Below the pieces are notes generated by a model, which worked only from the letters and a program-made list of their open reading frames with translations, had not been told where the DNA came from and made no database searches. 16,713 nucleotides of DNA from Acidimicrobiia bacterium (GTDB taxonomy: Bacteria > Actinomycetota > Acidimicrobiia > IMCC26256 > JACDBD01), in contig JAPSGP010000023.1 of assembly GCA_031177445.1 (NCBI GenBank), forward strand, positions 1 to 16,713. Reading direction: 5' to 3'. Positions within the stretch are counted from its first letter, which is position 1. Every line of letters starts with the position of its first letter. Position numbers and translations under genes: made by a program. This document shows, one piece after another, positions 1 to 7,522 of this stretch.

Positions 1-1
1 C

Positions 2-262
2 GTCGGCATGCCCCGCATGGACTCGCAGGTCACCCTGCCCGGATTCTCGCTGTTCTACGACGAGAAGAAGCTGCTCGGTTGTGTCTACGGCTCGGCACAG
101 GTACGCCGTGACTTCCCGCGCTTCGTGGAGCTGGTCGAGACCGGTCGGCTCGACCTGGGCGCGATGGTGTCGCGGCACATCCACCTCGACGAGGTCAACG
201 ACGCGTTTCGCGCCATGCAGGCGGGCGAGGTCATTCGCAGCGTCATCACCAGCATGGAGTGA
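2..262 (+). CDS. Zinc-type alcohol dehydrogenase, C-terminal fragment
   Basis: The reading frame is open from the window edge, so only the last 86 residues are present. They match the C-terminal part of the medium-chain zinc-dependent alcohol dehydrogenase family: a segment around LLGCVYGSAQVRRDFPRFVEL, then a stretch like LVSRHIHLDEVNDAFRAM and a terminal GEVIRSVI. This arrangement is typical of class III-like and NDMA/mycothiol-associated dehydrogenases of actinobacteria, which oxidise alcohols or thiol adducts with NAD. The catalytic zinc ligands and the Rossmann fold lie outside the window, so substrate and cofactor cannot be stated. The stop codon overlaps the GTG of the following STAS gene by 4 bp, so the two are probably translated from one message. 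The family call is firm; the exact subfamily is a guess. Confidence 0.85.
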   Translation, partial: VGMPRMDSQVTLPGFSLFYDEKKLLGCVYGSAQVRRDFPRFVELVETGRLDLGAMVSRHIHLDEVNDAFRAMQAGEVIRSVITSME

Positions 263-579
263 GGTCGGGTCTGTTCCAGATCGAGCGATCGAGAGCAACG
301 GACGGCGGGTCGACGTTGGTGCTCACGGGGGAGGTCGACATCGCCACCGCCGAGCTGCTCGACGACGAGCTCCAGTCGGAAGTGCTGGCAACCGACGGCG
401 ACGTCCGCGTCGATTCCTCCGGTCTCGACTTCATCGATTCCTCCGCTCTGCACGCGCTGGTGCGCGCCCACCGCAAGCTCGAACCCGACGGGCGCCGCCT
501 CGTGTTGCATGACCCGTCCAACTTCGTGCGCCGGGTCATCGAGATCAACGGGCTCGCCGACGTCCTGATGATCGAATAG
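259..579 (+). CDS. STAS-domain anti-sigma-factor antagonist (first of two)
   Basis: This 106-residue protein is a single STAS domain, the RsbV/SpoIIAA type of anti-anti-sigma factor. Such proteins bind and inactivate an anti-sigma kinase when unphosphorylated and are switched off by serine phosphorylation. Visible hallmarks are the first strand LVLTGEVDIATAELL, the strand VRVDSSGLDFIDSSALHAL carrying the phosphoacceptor-type DSS motif, and the C-terminal RRVIEINGLADVL helix. The GTG start at 259 overlaps the dehydrogenase stop as GTGA; no in-frame alternative gives a complete domain and there is no independent Shine-Dalgarno sequence, which suggests translational coupling. The next gene, 36 bp downstream, encodes a phosphatase-kinase fusion that is its most likely partner. 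The link to a metabolic dehydrogenase gene is unusual and may be only positional. Confidence 0.88.
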   Translation: MRSGLFQIERSRATDGGSTLVLTGEVDIATAELLDDELQSEVLATDGDVRVDSSGLDFIDSSALHALVRAHRKLEPDGRRLVLHDPSNFVRRVIEINGLADVLMIE

Positions 580-602
580 CCCGCAACGTCGGCGCCGAGC
601 AC

Positions 603-608
603 TACGCT
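603..608 (+). promoter_or_regulatory. Candidate -10 box for leaderless GAF-PP2C-HATPase gene
   Basis: The hexamer TACGCT fits the actinobacterial -10 consensus TANNNT and ends 7 bp before the GTG at 616. The gap (CCCGTCC) has no Shine-Dalgarno sequence, so transcription could start at the start codon itself. No convincing -35 box is visible. Inference from position and pattern only. Confidence 0.35.
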
Positions 609-615
609 CCCGTCC

Positions 616-2238
616 GTGACGACTTCGTCACCACATATGCCCGCGGTGCACGGCCAGGGTGCTCAAGAGAAGCTGCACCGACTCCAAACGCTCACCGATG
701 CGGCGCTGGCGCACCTCAGCCTCGACGAGATGCTCGACGAGCTTCTCGAGCGGGTGCGCGAGCTGTTGGATGCCGACACCGCGGCTGTCCTGCTGCTCGA
801 CCCCTCTGCCGAGGAGCTGGTCGCCACGGCCGCCAAGGGGATCGAAGAAGAGGTTCGTCAGGGGGTTCGGATCCCGCTGGGCCAGGGATTTGCAGGACGA
901 GTCGCCGTGTCTCATAGACCGCTGATGCTGGAGCAGGTCAACGACACCAACGTGCTGAACCCGATCCTGCTGGAGAAAGGCATCCAGTCGTTGATGGGTG
1001 CGCCGCTGATTGCCAGCGGAAGCGTGCTCGGTGTCGTCCACGTCGGCACGCTCACCCCCCGTCGCTTCACCGAGGAGGATGCAGAGCTGTTGCAGCTCGC
1101 GGGCGACCGCGCCGCCCTCGCCATCAGCGCGCACCTATCGAACCACGAACGAGCCGCGACTGCTGTTCTCCAGCGCAGCCTGCTGCCGGAGCGGTTGCCG
1201 ACGATCCGCGGGCTGCAGTTCGCGGCGCGATACGTCCCCGGGGAACCGGGGAACCTCGGCGGCGACTGGTACGACGTATTGCTCCTGTCGCCGGATCTCG
1301 TTGGTTTGACGATCGGAGACGTCGTGGGCCACGGGTTGCGGGCAGCGGTCGTCATGGGCCGCTTTCGCAGCGCCCTGCGGGCCTACGCCATCGACTCCGA
1401 TGATCCCGCGGTCGTGCTCTCGCGCCTGGACACGCTGGCCACTCGATTCGAGCCGAACGAGATGGCGACCGCTCTGTACGGCGTGCTCGATCGCACGACC
1501 GGCACGTTTCGATATGCGACCGCTGGTCATCCCCCGCCGGTGCTCGCGGTTCCGAACGGGGAGGCTCGGCTCTCCGAGGTCCCGACCGACCCGCCGATCG
1601 GCACCGGGATCACGCGCAAGCGACACAATCACCTGCTCGAGATTCCCCCCGATGCCACCATGTACCTGTACACGGATGGGCTCGTCGAGCGTCGAGGCGA
1701 CACGATCGACCGCGGCCTCGCTCGGTTGCGCGCGGCGGCGGAGCCGGGGTTACCCGATGTCGGTTGCTCCCGCATCATGAAGACGCTGCTCGGGAGCGAG
1801 GCGCTCGGGGACGACTGTGCGCTGCTGGCGGTGCGGCGACACGAAGTCATGCCCGCGGGGTTCGAGCTGCTCGTACCGGCACGACCGACCTCGCTCGCCA
1901 CGGTGCGAGCGGAGGTCCGGCGGTGGCTCCGAACGACCGACGCGACCGCCGACGACGTGATCGACCTGCTCGTCGCGATCGGCGAGGCCTGCGCCAACTC
2001 CATCGAGCATGCCTACGGAGCCAGCGACGGGAAGGTGTCGATCCGCGCCCGGATCGAAGGATCGACCGTCGAGGTGTCGGTTGCCGATCGAGGTACGTGG
2101 CGCGCACCGCAGGGTCAGGACCGTGGGCGCGGCATGACACTGATGAGGAAGCTCACCGACAATGTCACGATCTCGCGGCGTCCCGAAGGCACCGAAGTGA
2201 CGATGCAGCGGCGGATCGGCGCCTCGGAGTCGGCATGA
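616..2238 (+). CDS. GAF-PP2C(SpoIIE)-HATPase fusion: phosphatase and anti-sigma kinase
   Basis: A 540-residue soluble regulator with three domains. Residues about 20-175 form a GAF sensor domain. Residues about 195-408 form a SpoIIE/RsbU-type PP2C phosphatase with its metal-binding motifs intact: GGDWYD (215-220), GDVVGHG (234-240), LYTDG (351-355) and GDDCAL (398-403). Residues about 415-535 form an RsbW/SpoIIAB-type GHKL ATPase with the N box EACANSIEHAY (457-467), a reduced G1 box VADRGTW and G2 DRGRGMTLM (502-510). In partner switching the kinase phosphorylates STAS antagonists and holds a sigma factor, while the phosphatase reverses the mark; here both activities are in one chain, as in M. 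tuberculosis Rv1364c, but the STAS partners are separate genes on either side. The GAF ligand is unknown. The stop overlaps the next start (ATGA). No sigma factor gene is in view, so the target is unknown. Confidence 0.93.
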   Translation: MTTSSPHMPAVHGQGAQEKLHRLQTLTDAALAHLSLDEMLDELLERVRELLDADTAAVLLLDPSAEELVATAAKGIEEEVRQGVRIPLGQGFAGRVAVSHRPLMLEQVNDTNVLNPILLEKGIQSLMGAPLIASGSVLGVVHVGTLTPRRFTEEDAELLQLAGDRAALAISAHLSNHERAATAVLQRSLLPERLPTIRGLQFAARYVPGEPGNLGGDWYDVLLLSPDLVGLTIGDVVGHGLRAAVVMGRFRSALRAYAIDSDDPAVVLSRLDTLATRFEPNEMATALYGVLDRTTGTFRYATAGHPPPVLAVPNGEARLSEVPTDPPIGTGITRKRHNHLLEIPPDATMYLYTDGLVERRGDTIDRGLARLRAAAEPGLPDVGCSRIMKTLLGSEALGDDCALLAVRRHEVMPAGFELLVPARPTSLATVRAEVRRWLRTTDATADDVIDLLVAIGEACANSIEHAYGASDGKVSIRARIEGSTVEVSVADRGTWRAPQGQDRGRGMTLMRKLTDNVTISRRPEGTEVTMQRRIGASESA

Positions 2239-2558
2239 TCGGCGCCGGCGTCGAGATTCACCGGGAAGCGAACGAGATGCGGATCTGCATCTCCGGCGAG
2301 ATCGACGTGGCCAACGCGGTCGCCCTGGAGCAGCAACTGACATCGGCCATCGACAACGACGTCACGCGGGCGGTGGTGGACCTCACCGAGACGGACTACA
2401 TCGACAGCGCTGGCATCCGCGTGTTGTTCGATATCGCCACCCGGCTACGGACGCGGCAGATCGCGATCAGGGTGATCGCACCTCTCGGATCGGCAGCGCG
2501 ACGCGCCCTCGAGATCTCGGGCTACCGGACGGTCGCGTCGATCGACGACGGCGGGTAG
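2235..2558 (+). CDS. STAS-domain anti-sigma-factor antagonist (second)
   Basis: A 107-residue STAS protein. The ATG at 2235 overlaps the stop of the phosphatase-kinase gene as ATGA and is preceded by GGAG five bases upstream. The frame stays open upstream through the preceding gene, but the STAS fold begins only here, so 2235 is the correct start. Motifs are ICISGEIDVANAVALEQQL, the strand AVVDLTETDYIDSAGIRVL with a DSAG phosphoacceptor motif carrying a single serine, and a C-terminal ALEISGYRTV helix. It is probably the immediate substrate of the upstream kinase/phosphatase. The two STAS proteins differ at the acceptor motif (DSS versus DSAG), so they may be phosphorylated with different efficiency. 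The stop lies 3 bp from the end of convergent nrdJ. Confidence 0.9.
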   Translation: MIGAGVEIHREANEMRICISGEIDVANAVALEQQLTSAIDNDVTRAVVDLTETDYIDSAGIRVLFDIATRLRTRQIAIRVIAPLGSAARRALEISGYRTVASIDDGG

Positions 2559-2561
2559 CGC

Positions 2562-5354
<2,793 letters not shown>

Positions 5355-5366
5355 GCCTCGACTCCC

Positions 5367-5372
5367 CCTCCT
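5367..5372 (-). promoter_or_regulatory. nrdJ ribosome binding site
   Basis: On the minus strand AGGAGG lies 12 bases before the nrdJ ATG. The spacing is long, but the intervening bases begin with GGGAG, which could serve as a closer alternative. Confidence 0.6.
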
Positions 5373-5417
5373 GGCGCACCACCGCGCCGTCCCAGGTTAC
5401 CCGCCGCATCGATTCTG

Positions 5418-5435
5418 ACCACAACATCTTGTAGT
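5418..5435 (-). promoter_or_regulatory. NrdR box 1 upstream of nrdJ
   Basis: ACCACAACATCTTGTAGT is an imperfect palindrome close to the NrdR-box pattern acaCwAyATnTwGtgt. It lies 31 bp from a second, weaker copy, three helical turns apart, which is the usual NrdR arrangement. It sits just downstream of the predicted nrdJ transcription start, a position suited to repression. Confidence 0.75.
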
Positions 5436-5448
5436 AGCGAGGACGGCT

Positions 5449-5466
5449 ACCACGAGATGCGGGTGC
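5449..5466 (-). promoter_or_regulatory. NrdR box 2 upstream of nrdJ
   Basis: ACCACGAGATGCGGGTGC is a weaker match (conserved CAC, AT and GTG positions) exactly 31 bp from box 1. It lies next to the -10 element, over the predicted start of transcription. The spacing is the strongest argument for it. Confidence 0.55.
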
Positions 5467-5468
5467 CC

Positions 5469-5498
5469 ATTACATCACCGTAATTCCACGCGTGTCAA
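5469..5498 (-). promoter_or_regulatory. nrdJ promoter (TTGACA-N18-TGTAAT)
   Basis: On the minus strand a perfect TTGACA (5493-5498) is followed after 18 bases by TGTAAT (5469-5474), a 5/6 match to TATAAT. This is the best vegetative-type promoter in the window. It predicts a start near 5462 and a leader of about 108 bases before the nrdJ ATG. Both NrdR boxes lie at or just downstream of that start. Confidence 0.75.
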
Positions 5499-5564
5499 TG
5501 CTCTGGCGGGATCACGGCGCCGCGTCCGGCCAGGTCAGACGGCCGTCGTCGGCCGCTCGCGAAG

Positions 5565-5592
5565 GTTTGCACTGGTGAATTCGTGCACAAAC
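5565..5592 (-). terminator. Possible hairpin after nrdR
   Basis: Nine bases past the nrdR stop the minus strand can form GTTTG/CAAAC plus CAC/GTG, separated by a 2-base bulge, around a 10-base loop. There is no T-run after it, so termination is uncertain. It lies between nrdR and the independent nrdJ promoter. Confidence 0.3.
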
Positions 5593-5600
5593 GGGACGGG

Positions 5601-6068
5601 TCAGGACCGGGTCTTGGGCTCGGTCGTCTTCTGCAGGACCTCGACCTCCCGCTCGAAGTCGGTGAGGTCCTCGAAGCCCTTGTAGACGGACGCGAACCGC
5701 AGGTAGGCCACCGGATCGAGCACTCGCAACCGCTCCAGCACCGTCAGCCCCACCCGCTCGCTCGTCACCTCGAAGCTCTCGGCCCGGAGCTGCTCCTCGA
5801 TCTCGCCCGCGAGCGCGCTGACGACCCCCTCGCCGATCGACGGCGTCACCGCCCGGGCGATACCGGCCTCGAGCTTCGAGCGGTCGAAGGGCTCGGTGGC
5901 CCCGGAGCGCTTCACCACGATGAGCGGCATCTCCTCCAGCCGCTCGTACGTCGTGTAGCGACGGCCGCACGCCAAGCACTCCCGGCGACGCCGGATGGCC
6001 GCACCCTCCTCTGCCGGTCGAGAGTCGACGACCTTGTCGTCGACCGCATGGCAGTACGGGCACCGCAT
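5601..6068 (-). CDS. nrdR: Transcriptional repressor of ribonucleotide reductase genes
   Basis: A 155-residue protein with the NrdR architecture. An N-terminal zinc ribbon uses C3 and C6 (MRCPYC) and C31 and C34 (CLAC) and is followed by RRYTTYER, which contacts DNA. An ATP-cone domain (about 49-139) begins PLIVVKRSGATEPFDRSKLEAGI and binds ATP/dATP to control oligomer state. NrdR represses ribonucleotide reductase genes when dATP is high, and here its boxes overlap the adjacent nrdJ promoter. The frame runs further upstream, but family members start at MRCP, so the ATG at 6068 is chosen. There is no Shine-Dalgarno sequence before it, but a TACCTT hexamer lies 6 bp upstream, so the message may be leaderless. 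The LysM gene ends 85 bp upstream on the same strand and read-through is possible. Confidence 0.96.
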   Translation of the reverse strand: MRCPYCHAVDDKVVDSRPAEEGAAIRRRRECLACGRRYTTYERLEEMPLIVVKRSGATEPFDRSKLEAGIARAVTPSIGEGVVSALAGEIEEQLRAESFEVTSERVGLTVLERLRVLDPVAYLRFASVYKGFEDLTDFEREVEVLQKTTEPKTRS

Positions 6069-6074
6069 GTCGCC

Positions 6075-6080
6075 AAGGTA
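6075..6080 (-). promoter_or_regulatory. Candidate -10 box for leaderless nrdR
   Basis: On the minus strand TACCTT (TANNNT type) ends 6 bp before the nrdR ATG, and the gap GGCGAC has no Shine-Dalgarno sequence. Transcription could begin at or beside the ATG. No clear -35 box is seen. Confidence 0.35.
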
Positions 6081-6153
6081 CCTGTGCGGCGCCATCGCGA
6101 TCATCGGTGGGGCTCGCGCCGCGGCGCGCCCGGAGTGGCCGAGCCGCCGGGGC

Positions 6154-6561
6154 TCATCCGGCCCAGACGATGACCTCACCAGGCGTCAGCGCTTCCCCAC
6201 CGCGGGATTGGCTCAGCTCGTCGACGACTGGACGAGGGTCCTGGCCGGGCTCGAGCCGCTGCGCGATCGACCACAGCGAATCGCCCGGCTGCACGACATA
6301 CCGCACTTCGGCTGGGTGGCGCTCAGGGGCCGCGAGGGGGAAGCCCCCGAGCGCTGCACCCGCCTTCCCCGCCATGGCCAGGAACGCCATTCCCAACACC
6401 GCCGCCGCGACACGGCGGCGCCGGTAGATGGCAACCGAGCGCCGACCCGGGCGCCGGACGATCTGCCTGGGGAGCTCGTCGCCGGCCCCCGAAGGGGCCC
6501 GCCGGATCGTGGGCACAGCAGGCCCGAACGGCGGACTCGGCATGGTCATGACGGCGGACAC
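6154..6561 (-). CDS. LysM membrane protein, likely SOS-induced division regulator (ChiZ/YneA/DivS-like)
   Basis: A 135-residue protein. An arginine- and proline-rich N-terminus (1-50) is followed by one membrane segment (about 51-70, VAAAVLGMAFLAMAGKAGAA) and a C-terminal LysM domain (about 88-133; YVVQPGDSLWSIAQRL then ALTPGEVIVW). LysM domains bind peptidoglycan, so the topology is cytoplasmic arginine-rich tail, membrane anchor, wall-binding domain outside. That architecture and the position beside lexA match M. tuberculosis Rv2719c (ChiZ); B. subtilis YneA and Corynebacterium DivS are functional analogues that delay division during the SOS response. LexA-type boxes lie upstream. The GTG at 6561 is supported by GAGGAG five bases upstream. 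A role in halting division is inferred from context; no catalytic domain is visible. Confidence 0.85.
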   Translation of the reverse strand: MSAVMTMPSPPFGPAVPTIRRAPSGAGDELPRQIVRRPGRRSVAIYRRRRVAAAVLGMAFLAMAGKAGAALGGFPLAAPERHPAEVRYVVQPGDSLWSIAQRLEPGQDPRPVVDELSQSRGGEALTPGEVIVWAG

Positions 6562-6566
6562 TTGAT

Positions 6567-6572
6567 CTCCTC
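6567..6572 (-). promoter_or_regulatory. LysM gene ribosome binding site
   Basis: On the minus strand GAGGAG lies 5 bases before the GTG at 6561, fixing this start. It merges into the first unit of the 13-bp repeat array, whose own GAGGAAAG core is also Shine-Dalgarno-like. Confidence 0.8.
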
Positions 6573-6660
6573 TTTCCTCGTGCTCTTTCCTCGTGCTTTT
6601 TCCTTGTGTTCTTTTCTCGTGCTCGTTCCTCGTGCTCTTTCCTCGTGCTGCTTCCCTGTG
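6570..6660 (-). repeat. Seven 13-bp tandem repeats in the LysM gene leader
   Basis: Seven head-to-tail units of exactly 13 bp. In the plus strand the consensus is CTCTTTCCTCGTG; on the minus strand, sense for the LysM gene, it is CACGAGGAAAGAG. Units at 6570-6582, 6583-6595 and 6635-6647 are identical; those at 6596, 6609, 6622 and 6648 differ by 1-5 bases, and a degraded eighth follows from 6661. The array lies between the LexA boxes and the LysM start codon, so it would be in the untranslated leader. It is almost pure purine on the sense strand and each unit carries a GAGGA-like core. Confidence 0.92.
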
Positions 6661-6706
6661 TTGGTCTCCTTGTACCCAAGCATCCGGGTACGACAGTTAC
6701 GGAGAA

Positions 6707-6720
6707 CGAACGCCTGTTCG
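6707..6720. promoter_or_regulatory. LexA (SOS) box 1, perfect
   Basis: CGAACGCCTGTTCG is an exact CGAAC-N4-GTTCG, the SOS box of Gram-positive bacteria. It is the box nearest the LysM gene in the divergent control region. Confidence 0.93.
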
Positions 6721-6731
6721 GGATCCAAACA

Positions 6732-6745
6732 CGAACACCTGTGCG
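6732..6745. promoter_or_regulatory. LexA box 2, one mismatch
   Basis: CGAACACCTGTGCG matches CGAAC-N4-GTTCG with one change in the right half. It lies 25 bp from box 1. Confidence 0.7.
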
Positions 6746-6760
6746 GGTCAAGGGAAATCT

Positions 6761-6774
6761 CGAACGGGTGTTTG
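6761..6774. promoter_or_regulatory. LexA box 3, one mismatch, over the lexA -35
   Basis: CGAACGGGTGTTTG has one mismatch in the right half and an additional flanking T on the left (TCGAAC). It overlaps the proposed lexA -35 element (6772-6777). Confidence 0.75.
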
Positions 6775-6800
6775 CCCCGAACGAGTGATCGTGTTATCGT
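6772..6800 (+). promoter_or_regulatory. Proposed lexA promoter (TTGCCC-N17-TATCGT)
   Basis: TTGCCC at 6772-6777 and TATCGT at 6795-6800 are separated by 17 bp. SOS box 4 fills the spacer and box 3 overlaps the -35, exactly where a repressor would block polymerase. It predicts a leader of about 90 bases before the lexA ATG. Confidence 0.6.
6778..6791. promoter_or_regulatory. LexA box 4, one mismatch, in the lexA promoter spacer
   Basis: CGAACGAGTGATCG differs from CGAAC-N4-GTTCG at one base. It lies 17 bp from box 3, in the spacer of the proposed lexA promoter. Confidence 0.65.
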
Positions 6801-6857
6801 GCGTCTGGCCGTGTCAGGACGCCATCGTCGCCAAGGACCAAAGGCCTGACCGACGGG

Positions 6858-6877
6858 AGGCCTCCACCGTGAGGCCT
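6858..6877 (+). promoter_or_regulatory. Hairpin in the lexA 5' leader
   Basis: AGGCCTC (6858-6864) pairs with GAGGCCT (6871-6877) around a 6-base loop, upstream of the lexA Shine-Dalgarno. A third AGGCCT (6842-6847) could pair with either arm, so two alternative folds are possible. It may modulate lexA translation; this is inference. Confidence 0.4.
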
Positions 6878-6882
6878 GAAAG

Positions 6883-6890
6883 AAGGAAGG
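6883..6890 (+). promoter_or_regulatory. lexA ribosome binding site
   Basis: AAGGAAGG lies 5 bases before the ATG at 6896 and decides the start, although the frame is open for another 300 bases upstream. Confidence 0.8.
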
Positions 6891-6895
6891 CTTCC

Positions 6896-7522
6896 ATGAC
6901 CGATCTCACTCCGCGCCAACGCCAGGTCCTCGAGTTCATCGACGCCGAAGTGCGCCAGCGGGGCTACCCACCCAGCGTGCGCGAGATCGGCGAGGCCGTG
7001 GGGCTGTCGTCGAGCTCGACCGTCCACGCCCATCTCGCCGCGCTGCAGGACAAGGGCTACCTCACTCGCGACCCGGCCAAGCCGCGTGCGATCGAGGTGC
7101 ACTTCGAGCCGTCCACCGGCTCGGTCATCGAGCGGCGGCCGGTTCGGCACGTTCCGCTCGTCGGCGACGTCGCCGCCGGCACCGGCGTGCTCGCGGCCGA
7201 GAACGTCGAGGAATCCGTTCCCATGCCCGAGGACTTCACTGGCAGCGGGCAGCTGTTCATGCTGCGGGTGAAGGGCGATTCGATGATCGACGCCGGCATC
7301 TTCCACGGCGACTACGTCGTCGTGCGCCAGCAGAAGTCGGCCGACCCCGGGGATACCGTCGTTGCCGGTATCCCCGGCGACGAGGCAACTGTGAAGACCT
7401 TCGCCCGCCGGCGCGACAAGATCGTCCTCCGGCCGGAGAACGCCGAGATGGAGGACCTCGTCTTCAGCCCCGGCGACGTCGTGATCTACGGGAAGGTCGT
7501 GACCGTTCTCAGGCGGCTATAG
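6896..7522 (+). CDS. lexA: LexA, SOS-response repressor/autoprotease
   Basis: A 208-residue LexA. The N-terminal winged helix-turn-helix covers about 1-65 (LTPRQRQVLEFI, then SVREIGEAVGLSSSSTVHAH as recognition region). The self-cleavage site is A94-G95 in DVAAGTG, and the catalytic pair is S129 (GDSM) and K167 (ATVKTFAR), followed by the usual S24-type C-terminus. LexA represses SOS genes; when RecA filaments form on damaged DNA it cleaves itself. The ATG at 6896 follows AAGGAAGG and gives the normal family length; upstream codons run through the repeats and are not coding. Four SOS boxes lie upstream, two over its proposed promoter, so autorepression is expected. Its stop shares the palindrome CTATAG with the stop of convergent dapE. 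Confidence 0.98.
   Translation: MTDLTPRQRQVLEFIDAEVRQRGYPPSVREIGEAVGLSSSSTVHAHLAALQDKGYLTRDPAKPRAIEVHFEPSTGSVIERRPVRHVPLVGDVAAGTGVLAAENVEESVPMPEDFTGSGQLFMLRVKGDSMIDAGIFHGDYVVVRQQKSADPGDTVVAGIPGDEATVKTFARRRDKIVLRPENAEMEDLVFSPGDVVIYGKVVTVLRRL

Noticed and set aside
489..495. Degenerate G1 box (DRGTW) in the HATPase domain of the fusion protein as loss of kinase activity
   Set aside because: This form is common in actinobacterial anti-sigma kinases, and the N box and G2 box are intact. The positions given here are residue numbers of the protein encoded at 616-2238.
5527..5555. CGGCC/GGCCG hairpin between nrdR and nrdJ
   Set aside because: A 5-bp stem of palindromic GGCC units is expected by chance at this GC content.
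5355..5600. Cobalamin riboswitch before the B12-dependent reductase gene
   Set aside because: No B12-box-like conserved core was seen and the leader after the predicted start is only about 108 bases; NrdR boxes explain the control.
6141..6155. GAGCC/GGCTC hairpin at the LysM gene stop as a terminator
   Set aside because: Only 5 bp, overlapping the stop codon and without a T-run; too weak in a GC-rich background.
6069..6179. N-terminal extension of NrdR by up to 37 residues
   Set aside because: The family starts at MRCP with the zinc ribbon; the extension is arginine/alanine-rich and overlaps the LysM gene's end.
6570..6660. CRISPR array
   Set aside because: Units are 13 bp and directly abutting with no spacers, and no cas genes are near.
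6546..6728. A 60-codon minus-strand frame through the 13-bp repeats, possible leader peptide
   Set aside because: It begins with TTG without a Shine-Dalgarno sequence, its charged repetitive translation follows from the DNA repeat, and 13 is not a multiple of 3, so no repeat frame is selected. It is not excluded as an upstream frame but is unsupported.
6593..6895. Upstream extension of LexA through the control region
   Set aside because: It would translate the repeats and SOS boxes; the ATG at 6896 has a good ribosome binding site and gives normal length.
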